Shown here piece by piece: positions 26,975 to 38,552 of a stretch of DNA of 64,000 bases. The notes beneath the pieces are model-generated. The model had not been told where the DNA came from and did not search any database. It was given only the letters and a program-made list of their open reading frames with translations. Position 1 is the stretch's first letter. Every line of letters starts with the position of its first letter. Origin of the DNA: an uncultured Pelagibacteraceae bacterium (GTDB taxonomy: Bacteria; Pseudomonadota; Alphaproteobacteria; Pelagibacterales; AG-422-B15). Made by a program: the position numbers and the translations under genes. Location of the stretch: NCBI GenBank assembly GCA_902523455.1, contig CABYZG010000007.1:1-64000 (forward strand). The letters run 5' to 3'.

Positions 26975-28383
26975 TAAATAATTGATTGAATAGCATATTC
27001 AGAAATATTTATTACTGGCGATGGATAAATAAAAAAAATAATAATTAGTATTGATGAAGGATAATAAAGCATATTAAGTGATTTGATGCTTGATCCATCA
27101 AATTCTTCTTTAGGTTCATCAAAATACATTATCTTAACAATCCTTAAATAATAAAATGCACTGATAACACTTGCTATGACGCCAATGATTGCGAGAAACA
27201 ACATTTGAGACTCAATAGCTGCAACGAAAATATAAAATTTACCAAAAAAGCCAGCTAAAGGAGGGATGCCAGCTAAAGAAAACATAATCAAGGCAATTAG
27301 CATGGTCCTTAAAGGATGATTTTTATGCATTCCAGATAAATCTGAAATACTTTCAAAATATCCATCGTTTCTTTTTAAGGACAGTAAAAAAGCAAAAACA
27401 GCAATATTCATAATTAAATAAATCATTAAATATATTAATAATGACCTTAACCCCTCATCGGTAAAACAGGCCACACCTATTAAAGCATATCCAATATGAC
27501 CTATTGAGCTGTACGCCATTAGTCTTTTTAAATTAGTTTGAGCAATGGCAGCAAAGGCAGCGAGCATCATCGATGCAATTGATATGAAAAAAATAATTTG
27601 TTGCCAGTCAATATAAATCTCACCAAATGAATTGAATAAGAATCTAACAAGTAAACCCATTGCAGCAATTTTTGGAGCAAGGGCGAAGAATCCTGTAATC
27701 GGAGTTGGTGCTCCTTGATAAACGTCGGGCGTCCACATATGGAAAGGAACTGCTGACACTTTAAAAGCTAGTCCTGCCAATACAAAAACTATACCAATAA
27801 TTAAACCCAGACTTTCGGGGTTAATATTTACAGCGATTAGATTAAAGTTTGTATTTCCTGAAAATCCATAAATATATGAAATTCCAAAGAGTAATAAGCC
27901 TGAAGAAAGAGCTCCGAGGATAAAATATTTAATTCCTGCTTCTGATGACAGCAAGCTGTTTCTGTTCAAAGCCGCTAGAACGTAAAGGCTTAATGATTGA
28001 AGCTCTAATCCTATAAACATTGCAAGCAAATCATTTGCTGAAACCATCACCATCATACCTATGGTTGAGAAAATTATTAAAATTGGAAATTCATAAATAT
28101 TTATATTTAGGTCATCTTTACTTGATACAAACATAATCAATGAAGCAATAGAGCCAATTAGTATCATAACTTTTAGTACTAGTGAAAATTCATCTACGAC
28201 AAAACTATTTAGAAAAGCTGATTGAAAGGGTTGGTTTAAAATTAAGAAAACTGCGACTAAAAGTGAAAATATAGCAAGCAAATTAACAATTTTAATATTT
28301 TTCAAAAACAAGCCGGTTACTAACAAAACTGTTGCAACTATAAATAAAAATATTTCAGGTAATATGTATACTAAACTTTGCAT
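26974..28383 (-). CDS. nuoN: NADH-quinone oxidoreductase subunit N
   Basis: Antiporter-like proton-translocating membrane subunit of respiratory complex I. It has 469 residues with about 14 membrane helices. The conserved Glu in GLELQSLSLYVL, the helix-7 Lys in the FKVSAVPFHMWTPDVYQGAPTP block and the helix-12 region match NuoN. Last gene of the 14-gene nuo series; its stop overlaps the birA start. Confidence 0.96.
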   Translation of the reverse strand: MQSLVYILPEIFLFIVATVLLVTGLFLKNIKIVNLLAIFSLLVAVFLILNQPFQSAFLNSFVVDEFSLVLKVMILIGSIASLIMFVSSKDDLNINIYEFPILIIFSTIGMMVMVSANDLLAMFIGLELQSLSLYVLAALNRNSLLSSEAGIKYFILGALSSGLLLFGISYIYGFSGNTNFNLIAVNINPESLGLIIGIVFVLAGLAFKVSAVPFHMWTPDVYQGAPTPITGFFALAPKIAAMGLLVRFLFNSFGEIYIDWQQIIFFISIASMMLAAFAAIAQTNLKRLMAYSSIGHIGYALIGVACFTDEGLRSLLIYLMIYLIMNIAVFAFLLSLKRNDGYFESISDLSGMHKNHPLRTMLIALIMFSLAGIPPLAGFFGKFYIFVAAIESQMLFLAIIGVIASVISAFYYLRIVKIMYFDEPKEEFDGSSIKSLNMLYYPSSILIIIFFIYPSPVINISEYAIQSII

Positions 28384-28384
28384 T

Positions 28385-29866
28385 TTAATCTAATTTCATT
28401 TTAATTTGATTTACAATTTTTTCTGTTGAAGGTTCAATTATATTGATGATTGGTTTAGGATATAAGCCAATGAATACTGTTAGGATAATTAAGGGAAGAA
28501 AAATAATTATCTCTCTTCTTGTTAAGTCAAACATTTCAGATAGATCATCTTTAATTAAAGCACCAAATATTATTCTTCTATAAAGCCATAATGAATATGT
28601 GGCTGCCAATACGACACCTGTAGTCGCAAATATTGCAAAATATGTATTTACCGTAAATATAGAAAGGAGTACTAAAAACTCGCCAACAAAACCACTTGTT
28701 CCAGGCAAGCCAAGACTGGCCAATATAAAAATCATAAATGAAAATGAATAAAAAGGCATTTTACTAACCAAGCCTCCATATCTTGCAATTTCTCTTGTAT
28801 GAAGACGATCATATACCACGCCAACACACAAAAATAATGCCGCAGAAACAATGCCATGACTTATCATTTGAATGATGCCGCCTTCTATTCCCTGAACAGT
28901 AAATGTAAATATTCCTAATGTTACAAATCCCATATGAGCAACTGATGAATAAGCAATTAGTTTTTTCATATCTTCTTGCACTAATGCGATTAGAGAAGTC
29001 ACTATTATTGCTATAACACTAAGAGAAAATATAAATGGCGCAAAAAATTCTGATGCGTCCGGAAAAAAACCAATAGAAAATCTTATAAAGCCATACCCAG
29101 CCATTTTTAACAGAACACCCGCAAGTATAACTGATCCAGCTGTTGGTGCTTCTACGTGAGCATCTGGTAGCCAAGTGTGAAAAGGCCACATAGGTATCTT
29201 AACCATGAATGAAGTAAAAAATGCGATCCACAATATTAATTGTTCGTTTGTAGTAAAATTATACACCAAGAGTGTTTCAACATCAGTTGTGCCTGTAGAA
29301 ATGAAAATATAAATTATTGCAAGTAGCATAAATACTGAACCCGCAAGTGTATAAAGAAAAAATTTGAAAGTTGAATAAACCCTTCTTTCTCCACCCCATA
29401 TCCCAATGATTAAGAACATTGGAATTAAACCTCCTTCAAAAAAAAGATAAAATAGGACAAGATCAAGAGAGCAGAAAACCCCAATCATAAATGTTTCTAA
29501 AGCTAAAAATGAAATTAAATATTCTTTTACAGAAAATTTAATGCTTTCATAGCTTGCAAGTATGCAAATAGGTACAAGCATTGTTGTAAGTATTACAAAT
29601 AAAATTGAAACTCCATCTATACCTAAATGATAGCTGATACCACTTTCTATCCATGCGTATTTTTCTACAAATTGAAAATCTGGATTATTTAAGTCAAATG
29701 AAAATAGTAACGATAATGATATGATAAAATTTAAAAAAGTGATCCATAAGGCGGTGTTTTTTAAATTTTGCGAGCTTTGGTCATCATTATTTCTTATCAA
29801 TAACATAAAAAATATACCAACGACCGGTATAAAGATTAAAATACTTAAGATTGGAATTTCACTCAT
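28385..29866 (-). CDS. nuoM: NADH-quinone oxidoreductase subunit M
   Basis: Second antiporter-like subunit of complex I, 493 residues with about 14 membrane helices. FFEGGLIPMFLIIGIWGG contains the conserved Glu of helix 5. VKIPMWPFHTWLPDAHVEAP is the central half-helix signature with the conserved Lys. DMKKLIAYSSVAHMGF is also conserved. It lies between nuoL and nuoN with gaps of 3 and 1 bp. Confidence 0.97.
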   Translation of the reverse strand: MSEIPILSILIFIPVVGIFFMLLIRNNDDQSSQNLKNTALWITFLNFIISLSLLFSFDLNNPDFQFVEKYAWIESGISYHLGIDGVSILFVILTTMLVPICILASYESIKFSVKEYLISFLALETFMIGVFCSLDLVLFYLFFEGGLIPMFLIIGIWGGERRVYSTFKFFLYTLAGSVFMLLAIIYIFISTGTTDVETLLVYNFTTNEQLILWIAFFTSFMVKIPMWPFHTWLPDAHVEAPTAGSVILAGVLLKMAGYGFIRFSIGFFPDASEFFAPFIFSLSVIAIIVTSLIALVQEDMKKLIAYSSVAHMGFVTLGIFTFTVQGIEGGIIQMISHGIVSAALFLCVGVVYDRLHTREIARYGGLVSKMPFYSFSFMIFILASLGLPGTSGFVGEFLVLLSIFTVNTYFAIFATTGVVLAATYSLWLYRRIIFGALIKDDLSEMFDLTRREIIIFLPLIILTVFIGLYPKPIINIIEPSTEKIVNQIKMKLD

Positions 29867-29869
29867 TTT

Positions 29870-31792
29870 TTAAAACCTAAAAATTATGAAAGTAATAATG
29901 ATTGAAAGACCAATTAAAATGGCAAAAGCATAATGGTAAATAAATCCAGATTGAACTTGCTTTGCTTTTATTGATATTCTGCTCACTAAAGCAGCTATTC
30001 CGTTAGGTCCGTAACCATCAATAATTAAACCATCAATAAACTTCCAAAAAATCTGGCCAATTACCATAGCTGGTTTTACAAAAATAGAATTATACAACTC
30101 GTCGAAATACCATTTATTTAATAGAAAATTGTAAAGCGGCTTATTTAACTCGGCTATATTCTTAGCCATATCTGATTTTCGAATATACATGAACCAAGCG
30201 ATAATAAATCCAACTATGCCTAAAATTGCAGGCAAATAATATATTAAGAGAGGAATTGAATGGTGATCTTCATGGTGGACGACAATTGAGCCATTCCAAA
30301 ACACATCGCTGTAATAACCGATAAAATAGCTTTTGAATAAAAATCCAAAAAACAAAGCTCCAATTGCTAAAATTATTAGAGGAATTAACATTACTGAGGA
30401 AGACTCATGAACTTTACTAAGATCTTCTTCAGCCATTCTTGTTTTTCCATTGAAAACAAGAAACATAAGCCTCCATGAATAGAAAGATGTCATCACAACA
30501 CCGACTGTAAGTAAGATATATGCATAGTCTGCGAAATTGGAATTAGATAAATAAGCTGTTTCTATGATTGCATCTTTTGAGTAATAGCCAGAGGTGAATG
30601 GAAAACCCATAAGTGAAATTGTTCCAATTATCATCATTAATTGAGTTATTGGAACAAAATTACTTATACCTCCCATTTTTCTCATATCCTGTTCTTCATG
30701 AACGGCATGAATAACTGATCCAGCTCCTAAAAATAGAAGTGCTTTAAAAAATGCATGTGTAAATAAATGGAACATTGCTGCACCGTAAGCTCCAAGTCCA
30801 GCCGCAACGAACATGTAGCCTAATTGACTGCAAGTTGAATATGCAATAACACGCTTAATATCATTTTGAACCAGTCCAACGGTAGCCGCAAAGAATGCAG
30901 TACTTGCACCAATCAAAACTACAAAGTCCAGAGCAACAGGAGCCAAATCAAATAAAGGTGAACATCGTACTACAAGAAATACTCCAGCTGTAACCATTGT
31001 TGCCGCATGTATTAATGCAGATACTGGTGTAGGGCCTTCCATTGCATCTGGAAGCCATGTATGAAGAAATAATTGAGCTGACTTGCCCATAGCGCCAATA
31101 AATAAGAAAATACAAATTAAAGTCAGTGCATGTAGTTCAATACCTAAAAAATTGAAATTTACGTTTTTAAAAGATGTGACATTATTAAATACTGTCTGGT
31201 ATTCGATGCTGCCAAAAACAATAAATATTGTAAAAATACCTAAAGCTAATCCAAAATCACCTATGCGATTTACTATAAATGCTTTAATTGCAGCGGCATT
31301 TGCGGTTGGTTTTTTATACCAAAACCCAATTAATAAATAAGAGGCAAGTCCAACACCCTCCCAGCCAAAGAAAAGTTGCAAAAAATTATCTGCAGTAACA
31401 AGCATCAACATAGCAAATGTGAATAATGACAAGTAACCCATAAAACGAGGCTTACTATCATCATGAGACATATAACCAATTGAATAAATATGAACTAAAG
31501 CTGATACGCTTGTAATTACCACAAGCATTACTCTTGTAGCTGTATCTAGATAAATTGACCAATCAGCGTTGAATGAACCAGAGGATATCCAGTTAAATAG
31601 TTTGATTGATACAAACGATGGATCCCCAATATTATCAATAAAAATATAAAACGAAAATATTGCTGCAATAGTAATAAATAATGAGGTGATGATCTCCGCT
31701 GCTCGGTCAATAAATTTATTAGACTTAAAAAATGATAACGAACAAGAAATCAAGAACCCAATCAAGGGCAATAAAATTATACTATGCGCCAT
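29870..31792 (-). CDS. nuoL: NADH-quinone oxidoreductase subunit L
   Basis: Distal antiporter-like subunit of complex I, 640 residues. It has about 14 antiporter helices followed by the long C-terminal lateral helix and anchor (from about residue 500) that run along the membrane arm. LFFGWEGVGLASYLLIG and LFLHTWLPDAMEGPTPVSAL are family signatures, and the RVIAYSTCSQLGYM block is intact. It precedes nuoM by 3 bp. Confidence 0.97.
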   Translation of the reverse strand: MAHSIILLPLIGFLISCSLSFFKSNKFIDRAAEIITSLFITIAAIFSFYIFIDNIGDPSFVSIKLFNWISSGSFNADWSIYLDTATRVMLVVITSVSALVHIYSIGYMSHDDSKPRFMGYLSLFTFAMLMLVTADNFLQLFFGWEGVGLASYLLIGFWYKKPTANAAAIKAFIVNRIGDFGLALGIFTIFIVFGSIEYQTVFNNVTSFKNVNFNFLGIELHALTLICIFLFIGAMGKSAQLFLHTWLPDAMEGPTPVSALIHAATMVTAGVFLVVRCSPLFDLAPVALDFVVLIGASTAFFAATVGLVQNDIKRVIAYSTCSQLGYMFVAAGLGAYGAAMFHLFTHAFFKALLFLGAGSVIHAVHEEQDMRKMGGISNFVPITQLMMIIGTISLMGFPFTSGYYSKDAIIETAYLSNSNFADYAYILLTVGVVMTSFYSWRLMFLVFNGKTRMAEEDLSKVHESSSVMLIPLIILAIGALFFGFLFKSYFIGYYSDVFWNGSIVVHHEDHHSIPLLIYYLPAILGIVGFIIAWFMYIRKSDMAKNIAELNKPLYNFLLNKWYFDELYNSIFVKPAMVIGQIFWKFIDGLIIDGYGPNGIAALVSRISIKAKQVQSGFIYHYAFAILIGLSIIITFIIFRF

Positions 31793-31798
31793 TTAACA

Positions 31799-32104
31799 TT
31801 ACCCCTTTAAGGCGTTAATTTTCTCAATCTCTATACTGCCAGCATTTCTGTTATAAATTACAAGTATAGCAAGTCCAATTGCAGCTTCAGCAGCAGCAAC
31901 AGTAAGCACAAAAAGAGAAAATATTTGCCCAGTTAGATCATTTAAAAAATATGAAAAAGCAATAAGATTTAAATTTACAGAGAGCAAAATGATTTCAATT
32001 GACATTAAAATGATAATCACATTTTTTCGGTTTAAAAAAATGCCAATAACGCCAATTGCAAACAATAAAGCAGATAAAATTAAAAATTGATTTAATTCAA
32101 TCAT
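31799..32104 (-). CDS. nuoK: NADH-quinone oxidoreductase subunit K
   Basis: Small three-helix membrane subunit (101 residues) of complex I. The two conserved buried Glu residues of the proton path are in [13 protein letters not shown] (helix 2) and [14 protein letters not shown] (helix 3). It overlaps nuoJ by one base and is 6 bp from nuoL, the largest gap in the entire nuoA-dnaE run. Confidence 0.97.
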   Translation of the reverse strand: MIELNQFLILSALLFAIGVIGIFLNRKNVIIILMSIEIILLSVNLNLIAFSYFLNDLTGQIFSLFVLTVAAAEAAIGLAILVIYNRNAGSIEIEKINALKG

Positions 32105-32718
32105 TAAATATCAACACCTTTTCCTGATTTTACATCTACTAAATCAATTTTGCCCTGTCGTTGTAGTTGCTCTGAAACAACTTGCCTCTTTACGCCTTCT
32201 CTTTCGCGGAGAGTTAATACAATAGAACCAATCATTGCAACTAACAGAATTACACCTGAAAGTTGGAAATATAGAATGTAGTCTGTGTACAAAACTGAGC
32301 CAATTGCCTCTGTATTAGACTTACCAGTAAAATCTGAAAGAGGATTTGGTAACACTTGAATATTTGACAAGTCAAACTTTGTATTAATTAATACAATTAT
32401 TAACTCTGCAATAAAAACTACGCCAATCAAAATTCCTATCGGAATATATTGTAAAATATTATCCTTATTGATTGATGTTTTAAAATCTAACATCATTACA
32501 ACAAATAAAAAAAGTACTGCAACGGCACCAACATAAACAATTATAAGTATCATTGCCAAAAATTCGGCGTGAAGAATAACGAATAAGCCGGCGGCATTCA
32601 AAAATGAAAGAATTAAGAACAACACTGAATGGACTGGGTTTTTAGTTGAAATAACCATCAATGAAGAAATTAAAATAACCCCTGAAAATAAATAAAATGT
32701 TAATAATTGAGCTGTCAT
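32104..32718 (-). CDS. nuoJ: NADH-quinone oxidoreductase subunit J
   Basis: Five-helix membrane subunit of complex I, 204 residues. The helix-3 region [18 protein letters not shown], which contains the pi-bulge implicated in proton pumping, and [12 protein letters not shown] near the N terminus are characteristic. The C-terminal tail after the last helix is charged and cytoplasmic. It abuts nuoI with no gap and overlaps nuoK by one base. Confidence 0.96.
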   Translation of the reverse strand: MTAQLLTFYLFSGVILISSLMVISTKNPVHSVLFLILSFLNAAGLFVILHAEFLAMILIIVYVGAVAVLFLFVVMMLDFKTSINKDNILQYIPIGILIGVVFIAELIIVLINTKFDLSNIQVLPNPLSDFTGKSNTEAIGSVLYTDYILYFQLSGVILLVAMIGSIVLTLREREGVKRQVVSEQLQRQGKIDLVDVKSGKGVDI

Positions 32719-33204
32719 TTATCTATATTTTGCATCGGCATCTAAGTTCTCAGCAATAACTGTTTCCCATCTATCACCGTTTTCAAGCAATTTTTCTTTC
32801 GTATAATAAAGTTCTTTTCTCGTTTCAGTTGTAAATTCAAAATTTGGACCCTGTACAATTGCATCAACTGGACACGACTCCTCACATAAACCGCAGTATA
32901 TACATTTAACCATGTCAATATCATACCTAAGCGTTCTTCTTGTTCCATCATCGCGAGGTTGTGTTTCAATTGTTATCGCTTGAGCTGGACATACAGCTTC
33001 ACACAATTTACACCCTATACACCTTTCCTCACCACTCGGATATCTTCTCAAGGCATGCTCACCTCTGAATCGAGGGCTTAATTTACCTTTTTCAAAAGGA
33101 TAATTGATTGTTGCTTTTTTTCTAAAAAAATATTTTTGAGCTAAATAGAAAGCTTTTAAAAAATCTAAAAGAAGGAACGATTTTAAAAAATTAATTATTT
33201 TCAT
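32719..33204 (-). CDS. nuoI: NADH-quinone oxidoreductase subunit I
   Basis: Carries two [4Fe-4S] clusters (N6a and N6b) of complex I. The cluster motifs are [12 protein letters not shown] and [12 protein letters not shown], each giving three Cys to one cluster and one to the other. An N-terminal amphipathic segment anchors it to the membrane arm. Length 161. It overlaps nuoH by one base. Confidence 0.97.
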   Translation of the reverse strand: MKIINFLKSFLLLDFLKAFYLAQKYFFRKKATINYPFEKGKLSPRFRGEHALRRYPSGEERCIGCKLCEAVCPAQAITIETQPRDDGTRRTLRYDIDMVKCIYCGLCEESCPVDAIVQGPNFEFTTETRKELYYTKEKLLENGDRWETVIAENLDADAKYR

Positions 33205-34217
33205 TACATTCCTGGGGCTAGATTAAAAAAGAACAATATCGAAGATGTTGCTACAACTGCAAAAAGTGATAAAGGCAAGAAAACTTTCCAGCCAAGTCGC
33301 ATTAATTGGTCATATCGATACCTTGGAACAAATGCTTTAACCATAGCAAATAAGTAAAAAACAAAAATTACTTTCAATAAGAACCAAACAAATCCAGGAA
33401 CAGCATTTAGTGGATAAATATCAATTGGCGGCAACCACCCCCCAAGGAATAGGATAGTGGTCATTGCGCACATTAATAAAATATTTATGTATTCTCCAAA
33501 CAGAAACAAAACGAATGGCATTCCTGAATACTCTGTTTGATATCCAGCTACTAACTCAGACTCTGCTTCAGGAAGATCAAATGGAGGTCTGTTCGTTTCA
33601 GCTAGTGCGGATATAAAAAAAACAATAAACATTGGAAATAAAGGTATGAAAAACCACATTGTCTTTTGAGCCATTACTATTTCAGTCAAGTTGAGTGAGC
33701 CTACACATAGCAATACAGTTATTATTACAAAACCTATGGAAACTTCGTAAGAAACCATTTGAGCAGCTGATCTTAGAGCGCCAAAAAAAGGATACTTACT
33801 GTTTGAAGACCATCCAGCCATCAGAATTCCATAGACACCAAGAGAGCTAATTGCAAAAATGTATAAGATTCCTACATTTATATTTGCCAATACTACGCCC
33901 GCCTGAACTGGTACAACTGCCCAGGCTGTAATTGATAGAGCAAGAGTAATAATGGGAGCAATTAGGAAAACTGTTTTGTCAGAGCCGTCGGGTAAAATAA
34001 TTTCTTTAAAAATAAATTTTAATCCATCAGCAGGAACTTGGAACAAACCATACGGGCCAACCACATTTGGGCCTCTCCTTTTTTGTACTGCTGCCCATAT
34101 TTTTCTATCTGCATATAACGCCATTACAACACCTAGAAGTAAGGGAACAAAAATAAGTAGGCAATAAAGAATAATGGTCATTACTTCGATAAAGTACGTT
34201 TGAGCTAAGCTAATCAT
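33204..34217 (-). CDS. nuoH: NADH-quinone oxidoreductase subunit H
   Basis: Membrane subunit at the junction of the two arms of complex I, forming much of the quinone chamber. It has 337 residues and eight helices. [20 protein letters not shown] and [19 protein letters not shown] are the two strongly conserved cytoplasmic loops, with acidic residues in the proton path. It overlaps nuoG and nuoI by one base each. Confidence 0.97.
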   Translation of the reverse strand: MISLAQTYFIEVMTIILYCLLIFVPLLLGVVMALYADRKIWAAVQKRRGPNVVGPYGLFQVPADGLKFIFKEIILPDGSDKTVFLIAPIITLALSITAWAVVPVQAGVVLANINVGILYIFAISSLGVYGILMAGWSSNSKYPFFGALRSAAQMVSYEVSIGFVIITVLLCVGSLNLTEIVMAQKTMWFFIPLFPMFIVFFISALAETNRPPFDLPEAESELVAGYQTEYSGMPFVLFLFGEYINILLMCAMTTILFLGGWLPPIDIYPLNAVPGFVWFLLKVIFVFYLFAMVKAFVPRYRYDQLMRLGWKVFLPLSLFAVVATSSILFFFNLAPGM

Positions 34218-36727
34218 TATGAGGCCTTTTCCGTTACCGATGACCTTACTTCACTTCTAGCTCGGCTGCATTCGGCCATCGTACTAGAATGTCTTGTAAT
34301 TGAGTCGTTTATATAAAAGTCTTCAATACTGAAACTTAAGTTTTTAATTTTAAAGTTAATTTCTTTAGGTTGAGCATAGTATGCCTCTTGATTGTCGTTT
34401 AAAACGACAATTCCATCAGGTGAAAAATTTGCGTCATCTGCTAATCCAATTAAATTATTTTTATTTCTTTTAGTATAAGCCCATTTCTTTTGATTATAAG
34501 TAAGATCATTCCAAGCTTTTCCTATACTATTTGCGTATTGATCCTCATAGGGCAAAACGACGTTATTCTTCTTCTTAATATCATTAACAACTTTAAAGCC
34601 ATAATGCTCTGTAAACTCTGACCATGTCTCAGGATAATTATATTTTCTCAGATACTCTCTCTGGCGATCATTTAGATCAGCCCAAGCTGTATTAAATATT
34701 TTTTTTGCCGAATTTTCCTCAAAGCTCTTGATGTTGCCATTAATTGTATCATTCTTTTTTTCTTGGCTTGATCTTGTATCCTTATTAATGATTTCTACTT
34801 CTTCATTAGCTTTATTATCAATAATTTTAACGAGTCCATTATTTTGATCATTAAAGTCTTCTTTAAGATGGGGAAACTTGGCAAACATCTCATCTCTTAC
34901 ATCATACAATTCTAAAAACGACCACTTTAGTTCAAGGACTTCACTGAATTGATTAATAATTTTCCAATCTTCCCTAGCTTCACCTGGAGGAAAACTTGCT
35001 TTATTTGCGTATTGAACTCTCCCTTCAGTGTTTATAAAAATTGCATCTTTTTCAGTATATGCTGCTGCAGGCAATATAAAATCAGCGGCGTTTGCGCCTC
35101 TATCTCCATGTGTGCCCATATAAACTATTTTACAATTAGAAAAATTTTCATAACTGATTTCATCAGCACCAAATGAAAACACTAATTTGAATTTACCTTT
35201 TTCTGCATCGGCAACCAAATCATCGACTGATTTATTTTTTTGTATAAGACCCATCTCAAGAATACCTGCTCTTGCAGCGGCAAGCTGTAATACATTAAAT
35301 CCATTCCAATCTTCCTGAATGAGATTGAATTTATCTGTAAATGTTTCAAGTAGAGAGTAAATCTGCAATGAGTCATCACGGTTTAACACGGACTGGCCAA
35401 TAATAATCATTGGCTTTGAGGCATTTATTAACTTTTTATAAAATGAGTTTTTTTCATTTAAAAGATCTATAAGGATATTTATATCATCGCCCAAGTGATT
35501 GTATTTATATGTAAGATCCACATTTTTTCCAATCAGTGCAACTGGAATATTTGATGAAATAACTCTTTTCCTTATTCTTGAATTAATAATTGCAGCTTCT
35601 TCGCGCGTGTTCGTTCCAATCATTAAAATGCAATCTGTTTCATCAATGCCTTTAATTTTAGAATTAAATAAGAACTGAGATCTATGGTTGAATGGAACTT
35701 TACATCCTTCCTGTCTTCCATCAACTGCCTTGATACTTAGATCTTCCGATAATTTTTTTATTAAGTAGCTTGTTTCTAAATCAATAAAATCACCTACTAA
35801 AAACGCAATTTCATCAGGATCTGAGTCCATAACAAGTTTTTTTAATTGAGAAAAAGTTTCTCCCCATGAAACTTGCTCTAATTTGTTATTCTTTTTTATG
35901 TAGGGTGTGTCTAGACGTTGATTTAAAAGACCATCGCATGCATACCTTGTTTTATCTGATATCCACTCTTCATTAATATCTTCATTAAGCACGGGTAATA
36001 CTCTTTTTACTTTCCACCCGTAAGTATCAACTCTAATATTCGACCCTACCGCATCCATAACATCAATCGTTTCTGTCTTCTTTAATTCCCAAGGTCTGGC
36101 TTCAAATTGATATGGTTTCGATGTAAGTGCACCTACCGGACATAAATCAACGATATTAGCCGATAGCTCGGAGTCTAATGTCTTTTCTAAATAAGTTGTT
36201 ATTTCCATATTTTCGCCGCGATTTACTGCGCCTAATTGATTTACTCCCGCTACTTCATCTGCAAATCGGATACACCTTGTGCAGTGAATGCATCGAGTCA
36301 TATAAGTTTTAATCAATGGGCCCATATGCTTTTCTTCAACTGCCCTTTTATTCTCTTCGAACCTTGAATTTTCAGGACCAAAAGCAATAGTTTGATCTTG
36401 TAGATCGCACTCACCGCCTTGATCACAAACTGGGCAATCTAGTGGGTGATTAATTAGCAAAAACTCCATTACACCTTCTCTCGCTTTTTTTACAGACTGA
36501 GTATTTGTATGAATTGACATGCCTTCGTTGATTGGCATCGCGCACGAAGCTACTGGTTTAGGTGAACCTTCCACATCAACAAGGCACATTCTACAATTAC
36601 CTGCAATTGAAAGACGATCATGGTAGCAAAATCTTGGTATTTCAATTCCTGCCTCTTCACATGCCTGCAGTATCGTCATGCCATCAGATACTTCAATCTC
36701 GGACCCATTTATTTTTACTTTTGCCAT
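34217..36727 (-). CDS. nuoG: NADH-quinone oxidoreductase subunit G with C-terminal insertion
   Basis: Iron-sulfur subunit of complex I carrying clusters N1b, N4 and N5. The N-terminal ferredoxin domain has Cys in [20 protein letters not shown]; the H-x3-C-x2-C motif is [16 protein letters not shown]; the [4Fe-4S] motif is [17 protein letters not shown] molybdopterin-like domain follows. The protein has 836 residues against about 690 in most Alphaproteobacteria. The extra is an Asn/Lys-rich stretch at about residues 640-785 with two copies of a W-x-D-L-x(3)-Q motif (residues 682-689 and 739-746). After it the normal C terminus resumes at [21 protein letters not shown], so it is an insertion, not a read-through. 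Confidence 0.96.
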   Translation of the reverse strand: MAKVKINGSEIEVSDGMTILQACEEAGIEIPRFCYHDRLSIAGNCRMCLVDVEGSPKPVASCAMPINEGMSIHTNTQSVKKAREGVMEFLLINHPLDCPVCDQGGECDLQDQTIAFGPENSRFEENKRAVEEKHMGPLIKTYMTRCIHCTRCIRFADEVAGVNQLGAVNRGENMEITTYLEKTLDSELSANIVDLCPVGALTSKPYQFEARPWELKKTETIDVMDAVGSNIRVDTYGWKVKRVLPVLNEDINEEWISDKTRYACDGLLNQRLDTPYIKKNNKLEQVSWGETFSQLKKLVMDSDPDEIAFLVGDFIDLETSYLIKKLSEDLSIKAVDGRQEGCKVPFNHRSQFLFNSKIKGIDETDCILMIGTNTREEAAIINSRIRKRVISSNIPVALIGKNVDLTYKYNHLGDDINILIDLLNEKNSFYKKLINASKPMIIIGQSVLNRDDSLQIYSLLETFTDKFNLIQEDWNGFNVLQLAAARAGILEMGLIQKNKSVDDLVADAEKGKFKLVFSFGADEISYENFSNCKIVYMGTHGDRGANAADFILPAAAYTEKDAIFINTEGRVQYANKASFPPGEAREDWKIINQFSEVLELKWSFLELYDVRDEMFAKFPHLKEDFNDQNNGLVKIIDNKANEEVEIINKDTRSSQEKKNDTINGNIKSFEENSAKKIFNTAWADLNDRQREYLRKYNYPETWSEFTEHYGFKVVNDIKKKNNVVLPYEDQYANSIGKAWNDLTYNQKKWAYTKRNKNNLIGLADDANFSPDGIVVLNDNQEAYYAQPKEINFKIKNLSFSIEDFYINDSITRHSSTMAECSRARSEVRSSVTEKAS

Positions 36728-37995
36728 TATGCAGCCTTAGTCTTTTTAAGTTGCTCTTCTATTTCATCTCTAAAATGCCTAAACAAACCTTGAATTGGCC
36801 ATGCCGCAGCATCACCAAGCGCGCAAATTGTATGGCCTTCGATTTGCTTTGTTACATCAAGTAACTTATCAATATCATTTGAACTTGCATGACCGTTTCC
36901 AATCTTCTCCATCATTCTCCACATCCACCCTGTTCCTTCTCTACAAGGCGTGCATTGACCGCAACTTTCGTGTTTATAAAAGTGAGATAGCTTAGAGATA
37001 GCTTTGACGAGGTCAGTGCTTTTATCCATTACGATTACAGCGGCTGTGCCTAACCCACTTTTGACTGCAGACAGTGAATCGAAATCCATCAGGACAGTAT
37101 CGCAAGTTGATTTTGGTATAAGTGGAACAGATGAGCCTCCAGGAATTACAGCTTTAAGATTATCCCATCCACCAGTTACTCCTCCAGCATGCTTTTCTAC
37201 AAGCTCCCTAAGAGGAATGCTCATTTCTTCCTCTATATTGCAAGGATTGTTAACATGACCAGAAATACAAAAAACTTTTGTCCCTGTATTTTTTGGTCGA
37301 CCAAAAGATGAAAACCATTCTCCACCTCTTCTTAAAATCGTTGGAACAACAGCTATGGTTTCAACATTATTTACAGTAGTTGGCGATCCATATAGACCTT
37401 TATTAGCCGGAAAAGGAGGTTTGAGTCTTGGTTGGCCCTTTTTTCCCTCCAAGCTTTCAAGTAGAGCTGTCTCCTCACCACATATGTATGCTCCTGCGCC
37501 TCGATGTAAGAATATATCGAAATCCCAACCCGACTTAGCAGCATTTTTCCCAATTAACCCAGCGTCGTATGCTTCGTCAATCGCTTTTTGAAGAACAACA
37601 GCTTCATTAAAATATTCACCGCGAATATAAATGTAACAAGTATGAGCATTCATAGCAAAAGATGCTAACAAACATCCTTCAATAAGCTTATGAGGCTCAT
37701 TTCGTATCATATCTCTATCTTTACAGGTACCTGGTTCAGACTCATCTGCATTAACAACAAGGTAATTAGTAAGCTTTGAATCTTTAGGCATAAATGACCA
37801 TTTTAATCCGGTAGGGAAACCTGCACCTCCTCTTCCCCTTAACTCAGATTTTTTAATCTCATCAATTATCCATTCTCTTCCTTTTTTAATAAGTTCTTTT
37901 GTATTATCCCAATCACCTCTTGCCTGTGCATTTTTTAAATGAAAAGGCTCATCGCCAAATAAATTAGTAAATATTTTATCTTTTTCTTTTAACAT
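36727..37995 (-). CDS. nuoF: NADH-quinone oxidoreductase subunit F
   Basis: NADH-binding flavoprotein of complex I with FMN and the N3 [4Fe-4S] cluster, 422 residues. The glycine-rich NADH/FMN loop is [17 protein letters not shown] at about residues 52-68. [19 protein letters not shown] is a family signature. The cluster motif [12 protein letters not shown] plus a later Cys in HTICALGD binds N3. It overlaps nuoE and nuoG by one base each. Confidence 0.97.
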   Translation of the reverse strand: MLKEKDKIFTNLFGDEPFHLKNAQARGDWDNTKELIKKGREWIIDEIKKSELRGRGGAGFPTGLKWSFMPKDSKLTNYLVVNADESEPGTCKDRDMIRNEPHKLIEGCLLASFAMNAHTCYIYIRGEYFNEAVVLQKAIDEAYDAGLIGKNAAKSGWDFDIFLHRGAGAYICGEETALLESLEGKKGQPRLKPPFPANKGLYGSPTTVNNVETIAVVPTILRRGGEWFSSFGRPKNTGTKVFCISGHVNNPCNIEEEMSIPLRELVEKHAGGVTGGWDNLKAVIPGGSSVPLIPKSTCDTVLMDFDSLSAVKSGLGTAAVIVMDKSTDLVKAISKLSHFYKHESCGQCTPCREGTGWMWRMMEKIGNGHASSNDIDKLLDVTKQIEGHTICALGDAAAWPIQGLFRHFRDEIEEQLKKTKAA

Positions 37996-38552
37996 TAAGA
38001 CACTGCCTTTGAACTTTTACGGCCACTTTGTGAACCTATACTCAGTGGCGAGCCATCTATAAGAGATTGCAAAACGTTTTTCGTTGTATCGTAAGTCAAA
38101 TCTTCATAATAATCGTCATTGATTTGAACAAGTGGAGCATTCACACAAGCACCAAGACACTCAACTTGCATCCATGAAAATAAACCATCGCTTGAGACTT
38201 TATTTGGTTCTGGTGAAATAACTTCTTTGCAAGCTTTTATAACTTGATCTGAACCCCTTAACCAACAAGGTGTTGTTCCACAAACTTGTACTAAATATTT
38301 TCCGTTATATTTTGTGTAATACATTGAATAAAAAGTAACTACTTCCCAAGCCTTAATAAAAGGCATTTCTAAGTAATCCGCTACATACTCAACTATATCC
38401 CTGCTCAACCAGTTTTCATTTTGTCTTTGCGCTAAATCAAGCAAAGGCATGATTGCACTTTGCCTTCTATCAGTTGGATATTTAAGAAGAATTTCTTTTG
38501 CCTTAATTTCATTTTCCTTATTAAACACAAAGGCGTTTTTTTGATTGCTCAT
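37995..38552 (-). CDS. nuoE: NADH-quinone oxidoreductase subunit E
   Basis: Thioredoxin-like [2Fe-2S] subunit (N1a cluster) of complex I. The four ligands are in [11 protein letters not shown] and [11 protein letters not shown]. An N-terminal helical bundle covers residues about 10-75 and contains [14 protein letters not shown]. Length 185 with a short Ser-rich tail. It overlaps nuoD by 4 bp (ATGA). Confidence 0.97.
   Translation of the reverse strand: MSNQKNAFVFNKENEIKAKEILLKYPTDRRQSAIMPLLDLAQRQNENWLSRDIVEYVADYLEMPFIKAWEVVTFYSMYYTKYNGKYLVQVCGTTPCWLRGSDQVIKACKEVISPEPNKVSSDGLFSWMQVECLGACVNAPLVQINDDYYEDLTYDTTKNVLQSLIDGSPLSIGSQSGRKSSKAVS

Noticed and set aside
37004-37258. Plus-strand open frames within nuoF
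   Set aside because: Antisense to conserved nuoF coding sequence, no ribosome-binding site or family likeness.
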